NCBI GenBank assembly: GCA_947475175.1
Contig: CANJLN010000002.1
Location: 1 to 64,000, forward strand
DNA from: Alphaproteobacteria bacterium
Lineage (GTDB): Bacteria; Pseudomonadota; Alphaproteobacteria; Paracaedibacterales; CAIULA01
Direction: 5' to 3'
DNA length: 64,000 nt
Every line of letters starts with the position of its first letter. The stretch's first letter is position 1. A model generated the notes under the pieces. It was not told the origin of the DNA. It saw only the letters and a program-made list of their open reading frames with translations, and ran no database searches. Shown here piece after piece: positions 33,991 through 43,500 of the stretch. Made by a program: the position numbers and the translations under genes.

Positions 33991-35244
33991 CTAGGCAGCG
34001 GCTTGTTGCAAATACTGCAAAGCTAAAATCTTACCTTCTTCCACAGCTGGTTGATTAAAAGGATCTACTTCTAACAAATAAGCGGTCGCAATAGTTTCCA
34101 ACATAAAATGCATCATCAACGCTCCTAGGTTTGTTGCATCCAATTTTTTAATTTGCAGCTGTCTTAAGGGGCATTTTTGAGTTCTCATAGTGTCGATGGT
34201 GGCTTTCTGTTCCGCAATCATCAATTCGCCCATGGTTTTTCCATTTAAACTCATAATGGCTCGATGGTCAAAACCCTCAAGAGACAAAGCCTTTAAGGGA
34301 TACTGATTTTCAAGAGTAACAAAGGTAAAAAACTTATCGCGGGGGCCCGCTAAATAAAGCTGAAGCTGGGAATGTTGATCAACAGCACCTAGGGCACTGA
34401 TGGGCGTTGTTCCGATGCCTTTGTCGTCCGGCCCCTTTTTCCCAATGCTTTCTGCCCATAATTGACAAAACCAATTAGAAAGAAGCTTTAAGCGATCGCT
34501 ATAAACAAATAAAACGCTTTGGTTGATACCCTGTTTATAAAAAGCAATTTGCAGAGCGGCACCGATAAGGGGGGCGCAATACTGCAATGTTGACGCTCTG
34601 AGCATATCAAGCGTTTCTTGTGCACCTTTACGAAAAGCTTCAGCGTCAATGCCCGCGATAAAAGCAGGTAACATACCGACAACAGTAAAAGCTGAAAAAC
34701 GACCCCCAATATCTTTTGGATGATCAAGACAGGGTAGGTTATGTTTTTTGGCTATTTCACGAATCGCGTTATCAGCATTTTCACTGACAATTAGAAAATG
34801 ATCTTTTAAAGAAAGATCTTGCCACAGATCAAAACAGGTTAAAAGTTGCATTAAGGTTTCAGCCGTATTGCCAGACTTTGAAATGGCAATAACCCCTGTT
34901 TTTTTCGGATCAATTCCTTTTAATGTTTTATTGAAAGTATGCGCATCAATGTTATCTAAAAAATGAATACGAGGCGTTTCTCTTTCTCTAAGAGCCAGTA
35001 TCGCTTGCCCACCAAGACTTGATCCGCCTGTGCCTAAAATAATGACATCGTCAAATTTCTGGTAGCGTTTCGCTTCAGCTTTTATGTCTGTTAAATCACT
35101 ATTCAAATCGCTCAGAAGAGGCAAGGAGGAATGTAATTCTTTTAAATAATTAAATGCTTTATCTGATTTTTCCCAAACCTTATTGAAATTATTTTCTTCA
35201 AGATTAGCCATATGCGATTTATCCATAAAGTGAAAAGTAATCAT
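33991..35244 (-). CDS. pgi: Glucose-6-phosphate isomerase
   Basis: 417 residues, shorter than the 549 of E. coli but in the range of small bacterial PGIs. Phosphate-binding ILGTGGSSLGGQAIL and ISKSGNTAETL are clear, followed by HPKDIGGRFSAFTVVGML and the C-terminal FNQPAVEEGK. It interconverts glucose- and fructose-6-phosphate, the branch feeding both amino sugars and the glucose-1-phosphate used by RfbF. It starts 2 bp after mlaF. Confidence 0.93.
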   Translation of the reverse strand: MITFHFMDKSHMANLEENNFNKVWEKSDKAFNYLKELHSSLPLLSDLNSDLTDIKAEAKRYQKFDDVIILGTGGSSLGGQAILALRERETPRIHFLDNIDAHTFNKTLKGIDPKKTGVIAISKSGNTAETLMQLLTCFDLWQDLSLKDHFLIVSENADNAIREIAKKHNLPCLDHPKDIGGRFSAFTVVGMLPAFIAGIDAEAFRKGAQETLDMLRASTLQYCAPLIGAALQIAFYKQGINQSVLFVYSDRLKLLSNWFCQLWAESIGKKGPDDKGIGTTPISALGAVDQHSQLQLYLAGPRDKFFTFVTLENQYPLKALSLEGFDHRAIMSLNGKTMGELMIAEQKATIDTMRTQKCPLRQLQIKKLDATNLGALMMHFMLETIATAYLLEVDPFNQPAVEEGKILALQYLQQAAA

Positions 35245-35246
35245 AT

Positions 35247-36014
35247 TTAACCGTGTGTAAAAGGACCGTCAGGTAGGCCATTGATAAACTGATGAACGTA
35301 CGGGTTTTCTGTTTTATCCATTTCTTTAACGGTACCCGTCCAGATCAATTTCCCGTCAAACAACAAACCAACGCGATCAGCAATTTTGCGCAAACTGTTG
35401 ATATCATGGGTGATAGTAATGGCGCTAGCACCTATATCTCTGACGCAACGAATAATGAGGTCATTAATAGTTCCACTTACAATTGGATCAAGACCTGTTG
35501 TTGGTTCATCAAAAAAGATTACATCGGGGTTAGTCGCGAGAGCCCGTGCAAGAGCTACACGTTTTTGCATGCCCCCTGATAATTCGGCTGGATAAATATC
35601 GGCAACACTTTTGGAAAGATCGACGGCATCAAGCTTTTCAAGAGCGATTTTTCTGGCATCTATTTTACTAACTCTCATACCTTGCACAAGTCCAAAAGCT
35701 ATGTTTTCAGCAACGGTCATACTATCAAAGAGAGCTCCTCCTTGAAATAGCATCCCAAAACGAGTTAGAAGTCTTTGGCGTTCAGAAGTAGATAATCCAA
35801 CTAACTCTTGCCCCCGGATGGTTATTTTTCCAGAATCTACGGGTAAAAGACCAAGAATACACTTAATCAAAACAGACTTACCTGTTCCAGAACCTCCAAT
35901 GATGACAAGAGATTCACCTTTGTTGAGTTCGAGGTCGACCCCATCCAAAACTTTCTTGTTACCAAAAGATTTGGCAAGATTATGAACGCGTATTTGAGGA
36001 ATTTTGTCAGTCAT
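35247..36014 (-). CDS. mlaF: ABC transporter ATPase, MlaF type
   Basis: 255 residues from ATG 36014 (an upstream TTG is possible). Walker A IGGSGTGKSVLIK, Q-loop GMLFQGGALFDSMTV, signature LSGGMQKRVALAR, Walker B DVIFFDEPTTGLDP and the H-loop ITITHDINS. With MlaE it forms the inner-membrane phospholipid transporter that maintains outer-membrane lipid asymmetry. The usual mlaD partner is not adjacent; pgi follows instead. Confidence 0.9.
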   Translation of the reverse strand: MTDKIPQIRVHNLAKSFGNKKVLDGVDLELNKGESLVIIGGSGTGKSVLIKCILGLLPVDSGKITIRGQELVGLSTSERQRLLTRFGMLFQGGALFDSMTVAENIAFGLVQGMRVSKIDARKIALEKLDAVDLSKSVADIYPAELSGGMQKRVALARALATNPDVIFFDEPTTGLDPIVSGTINDLIIRCVRDIGASAITITHDINSLRKIADRVGLLFDGKLIWTGTVKEMDKTENPYVHQFINGLPDGPFTHG

Positions 36015-36024
36015 GATCAAAGGC

Positions 36025-36837
36025 CTATTTTTCAAACAATAAAGTTGTTAAAGCGTAGTTCATAAACAAGATCAAAATTGAAGCCGATACAACAGCATTT
36101 GTTGTTGCGCGTCCAACTCCCTCAGCCCCTCTTCCAGAATTATAGCCATGATAACATCCCATCAGTGTGATCACGACACCAAATACCGAAGCTTTGATTA
36201 AACCAGAAATAACGTCATTCGCTTCAAGATATTTCCATGTTTGTTGTAGATAATTAGCGGGATTAAAACCAAGTTTATAAATACCGACGATATAACCGCC
36301 AAAAACACCTATAATATCGGCAACCAAAACAAGAGCAGGCAGCATCAACAGACCCGCCAAAATGCGTGGCGCCACTAAATATTTAAAAGGATTGGTTGAA
36401 AGTGTGGTGAGGGCATCAATTTGTTCTGTCACACGCATGGTGCCAATTTCAGCTGCCATCGCGGCGCCAACACGGCCGGCAACCATAAGCCCCGCTAAAA
36501 CAGGCCCTAATTCACGTGTCATCGAAAGAACAACAACGGTCGCAATAGCACTTTCAGCGGAAAAACGAGAAAACCCTGTGTAGCTTTGAAGAGCCAATAC
36601 CATTCCCGTAAAGATTGCCGTGAGCCCGACAACAGGGAGAGAAAAATAGCCAATTTGCACAAGCTGCGTTAAAAGCTGACGACCATACCACGGAGGACGC
36701 AGACCATGCTTTATAGCGCTTAAAAAGAAAATAACAATACGTCCACAGTTGCTCAAGAACGCAAGGGTAATATGCCCAATATTCGTTAAAATACCTAACA
36801 CGATAGTGCCTCTGGCTGACTTTGGTGATTTTGACAA
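36025..36837 (-). CDS. mlaE: ABC transporter permease, MlaE type
   Basis: 270 residues with five or six membrane helices. Family motifs are GLTAIFTGMVLALQSYTGFS, TRELGPVLAGLMVAGRVGAA and GTMRVTEQIDALTTLSTNP. The ATG at 36837 gives a 43-bp overlap with alr. GTG at 36801 would reduce the overlap to a few bases and is an alternative. Partner of MlaF just downstream. Confidence 0.9.
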   Translation of the reverse strand: MSKSPKSARGTIVLGILTNIGHITLAFLSNCGRIVIFFLSAIKHGLRPPWYGRQLLTQLVQIGYFSLPVVGLTAIFTGMVLALQSYTGFSRFSAESAIATVVVLSMTRELGPVLAGLMVAGRVGAAMAAEIGTMRVTEQIDALTTLSTNPFKYLVAPRILAGLLMLPALVLVADIIGVFGGYIVGIYKLGFNPANYLQQTWKYLEANDVISGLIKASVFGVVITLMGCYHGYNSGRGAEGVGRATTNAVVSASILILFMNYALTTLLFEK

Positions 36838-37910
36838 TAAATTCTTTTCATACGTTTTCCCAATTTTAAAAGGATCTCGTGATTAATAGTCCCAGCGTAC
36901 TTTGCCCAATCATCGATACCAATTTCATCGTCTAATAGAGTTGCCCACTCGCCAACTTGAATACCAGGAACATGAGTCACGTCTATCGTCACTAAATCCA
37001 TTGATATGCGTCCAACAATAGGCGCTTTTATCTTTTCTTTGAGATGCACAAAAGCATCTTGATTCCCCATATGCCATGGTACGCCATCTGCATAACCAAT
37101 GGCAAGAGTGGCAAGACGCATTGGTGATTCAGCTCTGTAACTTTCTCCATATCCAACACTATCGCCAGGTTTTATATCCTGGATTTGTACAATTCGTGAT
37201 TTAAGCTCCAGACAGGGTAAAAGTTTCCTTCGTTGTTCTATAACAGAGCTAAGCCCGTATAAACCAATACCAGGACGCGCCATATTAAAGTGATAAGATG
37301 GATTCAAAAAAATGCCATTTGAATTAACAAAACTCAAAGGAACTTTAGGATGATTTTTTTGGATGCTGTGCATAACACTGAGTTGTTTCGAATTAGCAAG
37401 GTGCTCTGGCTGGTCACTGCACGCTAGATGGCTCATGAAAAATTGCCAATCAATGAAAGGGTATTCTTTTTTCAAGAAGATCTGATAATCATCTAAAGGC
37501 AACCCGTGCCTATTCATCCCTGTATTGATATGAAGAATAGCAGGGAGTTGTTTCTTCTTTTCCTCTCCGTAAGCGTTCCATTCTTCGATTCCAACAAGAG
37601 TATTCAAAACGGGTATCAAGAATTGTTGATCATAAAAATCTGCCCATCCTTTTAGATAAGGGCCATTCAACACATAAATAGAAGTTTTGCACCCGGAAAG
37701 TGTCTTTTTAAGAACAATGGCTTCGTCTGTATAAGCCGTAAAAAAATGGCGGCACCCAGAATTGTAAAGTGTTGGAGCTATAGTTTCAGCTCCTAAACCG
37801 TAGGCGTCTGCTTTTAAAACAGCAGCGCACAAAGCTGGTTGAACTTGGCCTTTTAGAAACTGGTAGTTTGAGGCAATAGCATCTAAGTCAATCGTTAAAA
37901 CAGAGGGCAT
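36795..37910 (-). CDS. alr: Alanine racemase
   Basis: 371 residues. The PLP lysine is in AVLKADAYGLGA (residue 33), the catalytic tyrosine in DSVGYGESYRAE, and RPGIGLYGLSSV, LAIGYADGVPWHMG and GRISMDLVTIDVTH are conserved. It makes D-alanine for peptidoglycan. It is contiguous with ruvB (1-bp ATG/stop overlap at 37910) and overlaps mlaE. Confidence 0.95.
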   Translation of the reverse strand: MPSVLTIDLDAIASNYQFLKGQVQPALCAAVLKADAYGLGAETIAPTLYNSGCRHFFTAYTDEAIVLKKTLSGCKTSIYVLNGPYLKGWADFYDQQFLIPVLNTLVGIEEWNAYGEEKKKQLPAILHINTGMNRHGLPLDDYQIFLKKEYPFIDWQFFMSHLACSDQPEHLANSKQLSVMHSIQKNHPKVPLSFVNSNGIFLNPSYHFNMARPGIGLYGLSSVIEQRRKLLPCLELKSRIVQIQDIKPGDSVGYGESYRAESPMRLATLAIGYADGVPWHMGNQDAFVHLKEKIKAPIVGRISMDLVTIDVTHVPGIQVGEWATLLDDEIGIDDWAKYAGTINHEILLKLGKRMKRIYCQNHQSQPEALSC

Positions 37911-38950
37911 TATCTTTTGCCCACAAACGTTAAAGTTTGTTCAGAAGGAGTTTTTAGAATGGGCATGCCTATATGTTCGTAAGCACGGTCTGTTAATGTC
38001 CGTCCACGCGGGGTTCGTTGGATAAACCCTTGTTGGATAAGATAGGGTTCAATCATTTCTTCAAGGGTATCTCTTTGTTCCGAAAGAGCTGCGGCTAAGG
38101 TTTCTATACCAACAGGGCCACCTTTATAATACTCAGCAATGATTTTCAAATAACGAATATCTTGGGCATCCAGGCCTAATGGATCCACATCAAGGCGATT
38201 TAATGCAGTTACAGCAACGGCTTCGCTAACAATGGATTCGTTCATAACACTAGCAAAGTCACGCACACGCCTAAGCAAACGCCCAGAAATTCGAGGTGTT
38301 CCTCTGGAACGCCTTGCAATTTCACGTGCCCCGTCTTCAGCTAAAGAAAACTCTAAGATTTTAGCTGCGCGTTTGACAATCAGCATAAGCTCTTCATGTT
38401 CATAGAATTGCAATCTTAAGGGGATACCAAAGCGTTCTCTAAGCGGCTGCGTTAAAAGCCCTGCTCGGGTTGTAGCGCCCACAAGAGTGAAAGGAGGAAG
38501 ATCAAGTCGGATTGAACGTGCCGCCGGCCCTTCACCTATCATGATATCAAGCTTAAAATCTTCCATAGCCGGATAGAGGACTTCTTCAACGGCCGGATTA
38601 AGACGGTGAATTTCATCAATGAACAGTACATCATGTGGCTGTAGGTTCGTTAAAACAGCGGCTAAATCCCCTGCTTTCGCAATGACAGGACCAGAAGTGG
38701 ATCTGAAGCCAACACCCATTTCTTTGGCGATAATTTGAGCAAGAGTGGTTTTACCAAGACCCGGAGGACCAAAGAGCAGTACATGATCCAAGGCTTCTTT
38801 TCTGTTTTTAGCAGCTTGGATAAAGACTTGAAGGTTTTCTCGAACAGACACTTGACCTGTAAAATCACTCAAGGTTTGGGGCCTTAGAGCGGGTTCATAC
38901 AGTTCTTTCTCTTCTGTGGTAACTTTAGTGTCCAAAAGTTCATTATCCAT
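37910..38950 (-). CDS. ruvB: Holliday junction DNA helicase RuvB
   Basis: 346 residues. Begins near [20 protein letters not shown]. Walker [16 protein letters not shown], Walker [14 protein letters not shown], sensor 1 [11 protein letters not shown], arginine finger region [14 protein letters not shown] and the C-terminal winged helix with [18 protein letters not shown]. It drives branch migration with RuvA, whose gene overlaps by 8 bp. Confidence 0.98.
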   Translation of the reverse strand: MDNELLDTKVTTEEKELYEPALRPQTLSDFTGQVSVRENLQVFIQAAKNRKEALDHVLLFGPPGLGKTTLAQIIAKEMGVGFRSTSGPVIAKAGDLAAVLTNLQPHDVLFIDEIHRLNPAVEEVLYPAMEDFKLDIMIGEGPAARSIRLDLPPFTLVGATTRAGLLTQPLRERFGIPLRLQFYEHEELMLIVKRAAKILEFSLAEDGAREIARRSRGTPRISGRLLRRVRDFASVMNESIVSEAVAVTALNRLDVDPLGLDAQDIRYLKIIAEYYKGGPVGIETLAAALSEQRDTLEEMIEPYLIQQGFIQRTPRGRTLTDRAYEHIGMPILKTPSEQTLTFVGKR

Positions 38951-39548
38951 TGATTACCTTTAAACTGGCCAATTTTTGCAAAGCCAAACGGATGAGTGTT
39001 TCTGCTGTTTCTTCTTTTCCTGAAGCATGAGAGATTTTAGAGAGAACAGTCGCTGCTTCGCTTTTAGAGTATCCTAATCCAACTAAGCCTGCCAGAGCGT
39101 CTTGAATACCGGAAGAAGACGTATTATGAGAAAGCGTAATGCTGAGGTTTTGTTTTTTATCTTTCAGTTCAAGAACTATGCGGCTTGCAACCTTAGCACC
39201 CACACCATCAGCTTGCATAAATGCTGCTTTGTCTTGGTGAAAAATGGCGTTAACCATCTCATCAGGTGTTAGAATAGAAAGGATGGCAAGGGCTACCTTA
39301 ACGCCAACTCCCTGAACACCCAATAATGAACGAAAGCAAGTCCGTTCATTTTCATCATAAAATCCGCAAAGAAGTTGATTGTCTTGCCTGATGATATGTT
39401 CCGTAAAGAGAATAATTTTCTCTCCTGTTTTGGAAAAATGCGAGAGCGTTTTTGTTGAGGCATAAACAAGGTAACCAACACCACCCACATCAATGATGAG
39501 GTGATCTAATAAAACAGAATCTAAAGCGCCCGTCAGTTTTGCAATCAT
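38943..39548 (-). CDS. ruvA: Holliday junction DNA helicase subunit RuvA
   Basis: 201 residues. N-terminal OB fold ([20 protein letters not shown]), helix-hairpin-helix motifs ([17 protein letters not shown] and [19 protein letters not shown]) and a C-terminal RuvB-contacting domain ([20 protein letters not shown]). ruvC, often upstream, is not present. The gene is preceded by its own promoter with an inverted repeat. Confidence 0.97.
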   Translation of the reverse strand: MIAKLTGALDSVLLDHLIIDVGGVGYLVYASTKTLSHFSKTGEKIILFTEHIIRQDNQLLCGFYDENERTCFRSLLGVQGVGVKVALAILSILTPDEMVNAIFHQDKAAFMQADGVGAKVASRIVLELKDKKQNLSITLSHNTSSSGIQDALAGLVGLGYSKSEAATVLSKISHASGKEETAETLIRLALQKLASLKVING

Positions 39549-39574
39549 AGGTGAAAATTATTTAAGTTTTAAAG

Positions 39575-39618
39575 ATTGTACAAAATATACAATACAGAAT
39601 ATACCGAAGACATTTCAA
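39575..39618 (-). promoter_or_regulatory. ruvA promoter with overlapping inverted repeat
   Basis: On the minus strand TTGAAA (39618-39613), 18 bp, TATTGT (39594-39589). ATTGTA-N7-TACAAT (39575-39593) overlaps the -10 and start region, an operator-like position. ruv genes are SOS-controlled in many bacteria, but this sequence is neither the alphaproteobacterial GTTC-N7-GTTC nor the E. coli LexA box. Confidence 0.45.
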
Positions 39619-39639
39619 GGCGCGTGTTTAAAGTTGCTG

Positions 39640-40827
39640 TCAATTCAGTTCTGTGGGAGCAATAACTTTGATGGGCATGTAAACTTTTTGAGTCTCTTTA
39701 TAGGCAGAAACATATGCTTTATTGGATGCCATCCATTTGTTCAAACCTTGTTTCCTACGCGATATAATTTTCTTAACGTTTTGAGGTGTTAATAAAACAC
39801 CAAAGTCAGGAATTTTTGAATTTGGTTTTCCATTTTTAAGGCTTTCTAAAACCATATTGCCAACGGTAATGCTAGGGTGATGAGGATCCCACCAATAAGG
39901 ATTTGGTTGATCTAGGCCGCCGAGAGATGAAAAATAGTAAACATTTGGGTAATGAGCCAGGCGTTTTAAAAAATATTCCAACATAACAAACTGCCCAGTT
40001 TCCATATAAAAGTGATCGGAAACTGGATGTTCAGGTAGAATGGTGATGATGAGAGTTACCCCATTTTTTTTGCATATATCATAGAGGTTGCTTAACTTAT
40101 GAAAAAAAATTTTACCAAGTTTATGGAACTTATCTTGCCCTTCCTTCATCACATTATCTCCATAATTGGGAAACAGCCCTGATGAGTCACCTCCTTTTCG
40201 GAACAAATAACCTGTAGTAGAAATGTAATAATCAGCAAGTTCTTTTGAAAAATTCTTTTTAAGAGTTAGAAAAGAATCAAAAATTCCATCAATAGAAAAG
40301 AATTTGCATAAAATAACAAAAACCCTGGAGAAAGAACTTTCATAATACACATGATCGAGTGTTTGTCCAAGATCAGCTTCCTTTACTACCTCGAGATTTG
40401 TATTATGAAGTACCCAATACCTCCAAAAAACATCTAAAATAATATACTTAAGATTGGGATTACTTTGAATATACTCTTGGATAAAAGCTGTATGATCATC
40501 AATGGTAGATGCCGGCACAGCTGCATTATAGGCTGGCGCAAAAACAGAATTATCTAAGACTACAGGATTGAGAGACTGATGAGGACGTGAAGTCCCCATA
40601 AAAATTGTTTTTGGCTGCTTCCAATAAACTTCCCAAGGTTTTATAAGACGGTCAATATTAACCCGCTCATATTTAATTTTATTAACTCTTGAAATTTCAA
40701 GCCCCCAAGGATTGATGCCATAAGGATCAATAAAAAGAATAAAGATAACAAAGCTGATTAATACAACTAACGATTTTCCAAACATTCCTGCTAAAAAACT
40801 CAAACTAGCTAAAGCTTTAATTTTCAT
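39640..40827 (-). CDS. Membrane-anchored SGNH/AlgJ-like protein, intact copy
   Basis: 395 residues. One N-terminal membrane helix (about 15-34), then an extracytoplasmic domain. GTSRPH at 78-83 places a Ser like the nucleophile of the GxS block of SGNH esterases, and YWWDPHHPSITVG near residue 310 supplies a DxxH-like pair. Such proteins accompany MBOAT acyltransferases (AlgI-AlgJ/X, PatA-PatB) and complete transfer of an acyl group to a polysaccharide. It lies directly downstream of a frameshifted paralogue, with which it shares a nearly identical 235-bp segment. Confidence 0.7.
   Translation of the reverse strand: MKIKALASLSFLAGMFGKSLVVLISFVIFILFIDPYGINPWGLEISRVNKIKYERVNIDRLIKPWEVYWKQPKTIFMGTSRPHQSLNPVVLDNSVFAPAYNAAVPASTIDDHTAFIQEYIQSNPNLKYIILDVFWRYWVLHNTNLEVVKEADLGQTLDHVYYESSFSRVFVILCKFFSIDGIFDSFLTLKKNFSKELADYYISTTGYLFRKGGDSSGLFPNYGDNVMKEGQDKFHKLGKIFFHKLSNLYDICKKNGVTLIITILPEHPVSDHFYMETGQFVMLEYFLKRLAHYPNVYYFSSLGGLDQPNPYWWDPHHPSITVGNMVLESLKNGKPNSKIPDFGVLLTPQNVKKIISRRKQGLNKWMASNKAYVSAYKETQKVYMPIKVIAPTELN
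40505..40739. repeat. Near-identical 235-bp segment, copy A (in the 39640-40827 gene)
   Basis: Equal in length to 41657-41891 and differing at about seven positions by eye, far closer than the rest of the two paralogues. It encodes the segment from the FIDPYGINPWGLEISR start of the domain through GTSRPHQSLNP. Points to recent duplication or gene conversion. Confidence 0.8.
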
Positions 40828-41961
40828 TTGGCGCCACCCAAAGGTAACTTTACTTTGTAATCAGGATATTTATGACGGATTTTTTTATAAGCATCAATAT
40901 AATGAGCATTATTTGAGCTCCATCTCTCTAGACCTTATCTTCCGATCAGAAAAGATCTTCCCTACGTTTTTAGGAACTAGCAAAACGCCAAAGTCAGGAA
41001 TTGTTGAATTTGGTTTTCCACTTTTAAGACTTTCTAAGACCATATTGCCAACAGTAATACTGGGGTGATGTGGATCCCACCAATATGGATTTGGATTTTC
41101 CAGTCCTCCCAGGGCTGAAAAATAATAAACATCAGGGTAATGAGAAAGACGTTTAAAAACATATTCCCGCAAAGGAGTAATGTTGTTACATTCGTAAAAA
41201 TAATCTGAAATAGGAGGTTCTGGCAAAATGGTTAAAATTAATTTGGCTCCATTTTGTTTGCATAGCTTTTCAATTTCTTCTAATACGATGAATCTATCCT
41301 CATCTATTTCTATTTTGTTGGAAATTTCTACATGCATATTTTGAAGATAACCAGCTAAATGCCGACTGGAATCAATGTTAGGAGGGTAAACAAAAAATCC
41401 TTCTGATGAAATATAATAACCACGGCTATTTTTTCTAAAGTTTTTGTAAAAAGTTTTAAAGCAGTCGGTAATTGATTCTACAGAAAAAACTAAGCCGAAG
41501 AATTGAGTAAAGAACTCTAAAGTTTCTAAATTATATTGGGTACCTTTAATATCCTCTCTCTTAAAAAAAGTAATCCAAAAAATATCAAACACCACAAAAC
41601 GTATATTTTTATTTAATTGAAAATACTTTTTCAAAAACAGTAAATTTTCTTCTAACGTAGATGCAGGTACAGCTGCATTATAGGCTGGCGCAAAAACAGA
41701 ATTATCTAAAACTTCAGGGTTGAGAGACTGATGAGGACGTGAAGTCCCCATAAAAATTGTTTTTGGCTGCTTCCATTGAACTTCCCAAGGTTTTATAAGA
41801 CGGTCAATATTAACCCGCTCATATTTAATTTTATTAACTCTTGAAATTTCAAGCCCCCAAGGATTGATGCCATAAGGATCAATAAAAAGAACAAATAAAA
41901 GAAAAGCCGTAATTATAAAAAGAGCTTTTTTAAAAAAGCTATATAAGAACTGTTGTGGCAT
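40824..41961 (-). pseudogene. Membrane-anchored SGNH/AlgJ-like protein, copy with 3' frameshift
   Basis: The open frame (40909-41961, 350 residues) has the same layout as its neighbour: one helix, GTSRPHQSLNP, and WWDPHHPSITVGNM. It ends abruptly with SDRKIRSREMELK. In the +1 frame the DNA continues GLERWSSNNAHYIDAYKKIR ... PLGGAK to a TGA at 40826-40824. This aligns with the end of the intact paralogue (GLNKWMASNKAYVSAYKETQ), and the TGA overlaps the next gene's ATG as ATGA. A one-base insertion near 40930 therefore removed about 35 C-terminal residues. The catalytic core is intact, so the shortened protein could still work. Confidence 0.8.
41657..41891. repeat. Near-identical 235-bp segment, copy B (in the frameshifted gene)
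   Basis: Partner of 40505-40739 in the same orientation. The 3' portions of the two genes are also similar (around 39800-39905 and 40985-41095) but more diverged, so the paralogues are mosaics. Confidence 0.8.
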
Positions 41962-41970
41962 CTTAAGTTT

Positions 41971-43500
41971 CTAAAATTGAAAATAAAGAAAAGGTGTAAC
42001 ATGATTTAAATGCAGAACTGACAGAACAAACAATAGTGCCATAACCCAAGACCAACCATTTGTCATACTAAAATTTAATTTTACTTGAAGAGCAACCGAA
42101 GAATTATTCATTCTATTCACAAAAATATTATAAGTGTTTGGTGCAAAAAGACACGATAAAATAAGAAGAATTAGTAAAATATAGACTGTCTGAGCATTCA
42201 TTGAATTGACGATTTTATAACTAATTTTTCCTAAAATTTGCGAAAAATTTAATGACGACTCTGTATGCCTGCTGTACATAAATTTGAACACATTTTTTGC
42301 TGCTTCAAAGTTAGGAGCGCGAAACAAAACCCAAGCATGAACAACAGCGTAAAATGTAATAAACCATCCGATAAATTGGCCGTAAATTCCAAAGGAACGG
42401 TTAAAGAATTTCGATTGTTTACGCATTGCACGCCAAAAATGGTTAATCACAAGAAGGATACCATGAAAAGCCCCCCATAAAACAAACGTCCACCCTGCCC
42501 CATGCCATAAAGCACCAATGAGCATAACAAGAAAAAGATTAAAATAACGTCGTCTTTTACCTAATTTATTTCCCCCTAAAGGAATATAAACATAATCGCG
42601 TAAAAAAGCAGACAATGTCATATGCCAGCGTCGCCAAAAATCGATAATACTGGTGGCTTGGTAGGGAGAGTTAAAATTCTGAGGCAAACAAATTCCAAAC
42701 ATCATAGCCAAGCCAATTGCCATGTCAGAATAACCAGAAAAATCAAAGTAAAGCTGCAGTGTATATGCCAAAGCTCCTGCCCATGCAGCAGATGCTTTTA
42801 GTGCTGTTCCATCAGCAACCGTGTTAAACACCATATCAGCAATGGGTGCCATTGTATCCGCGAGTACAGATTTTTTAAATAACCCAACAATAAAGATACA
42901 TAATCCCAGAGCTAAGTTATCAGCGGATAAAGGCTTTAATTTTTCTGGTCCCATTTGAGGCATAAGGTCTTTATGATGCACCAATGGTCCAGCAATTAAT
43001 TGAGGGAAAAAAGTTACAAAGAGAAGATATTTATTTAATTGAAAATCTTTAACTTGGCCCTTTTCAGCATCTACCAGCAAAGCTATTTTTTGAAAGGTAT
43101 AGAAAGATATTCCCAAAGGTAAAATGATGTGATACAATGTGAAACTGCTTCCTAGAAAAGCATTTGAATTTTCCAACAAAAATGAAGAGTATTTGAAATA
43201 ACCCAAGAATACTAAATTACCAATCACGCCAATGTTACGAATCCATCGCCGTTGCGCAGATGAAAAATCCCTATTAATGAGCGCATAGGCAAGACAACCA
43301 TTACCAGTGATAGAAGCTAATAAGATGGGCGTAAAGCTTGGGTTCCAAATTGTGTAAAAAATAAGAGATGAAAAGGCAAGCCAATAAAGAGGTAAAGACT
43401 GCTGACTCGGGTATTTTTCCTTTAGGTTATAGAAAAAATGATAGCCAATCAGAACGATGGGTAAAAAGAGGAAAATGAACGAATAAGAGTTAAAAAGCAT
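41971..43500 (-). CDS. MBOAT-family membrane O-acyltransferase (AlgI-like)
   Basis: 509 residues with about ten or more membrane helices. MBOAT hallmarks: LQLYFDFSGYSDMAIGLAMM, NSPYQATSIIDFWRRWHMTL, FLRDYVYIPLGGNKLGKRR, and the catalytic His in MLIGALWHGAGWTFVLWGAF. It transfers an acyl group from a cytoplasmic donor across the membrane for O-acylation of a polysaccharide. The two SGNH-like genes immediately downstream are its likely partners. Confidence 0.92.
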   Translation of the reverse strand: MLFNSYSFIFLFLPIVLIGYHFFYNLKEKYPSQQSLPLYWLAFSSLIFYTIWNPSFTPILLASITGNGCLAYALINRDFSSAQRRWIRNIGVIGNLVFLGYFKYSSFLLENSNAFLGSSFTLYHIILPLGISFYTFQKIALLVDAEKGQVKDFQLNKYLLFVTFFPQLIAGPLVHHKDLMPQMGPEKLKPLSADNLALGLCIFIVGLFKKSVLADTMAPIADMVFNTVADGTALKASAAWAGALAYTLQLYFDFSGYSDMAIGLAMMFGICLPQNFNSPYQATSIIDFWRRWHMTLSAFLRDYVYIPLGGNKLGKRRRYFNLFLVMLIGALWHGAGWTFVLWGAFHGILLVINHFWRAMRKQSKFFNRSFGIYGQFIGWFITFYAVVHAWVLFRAPNFEAAKNVFKFMYSRHTESSLNFSQILGKISYKIVNSMNAQTVYILLILLILSCLFAPNTYNIFVNRMNNSSVALQVKLNFSMTNGWSWVMALLFVLSVLHLNHVTPFLYFQF

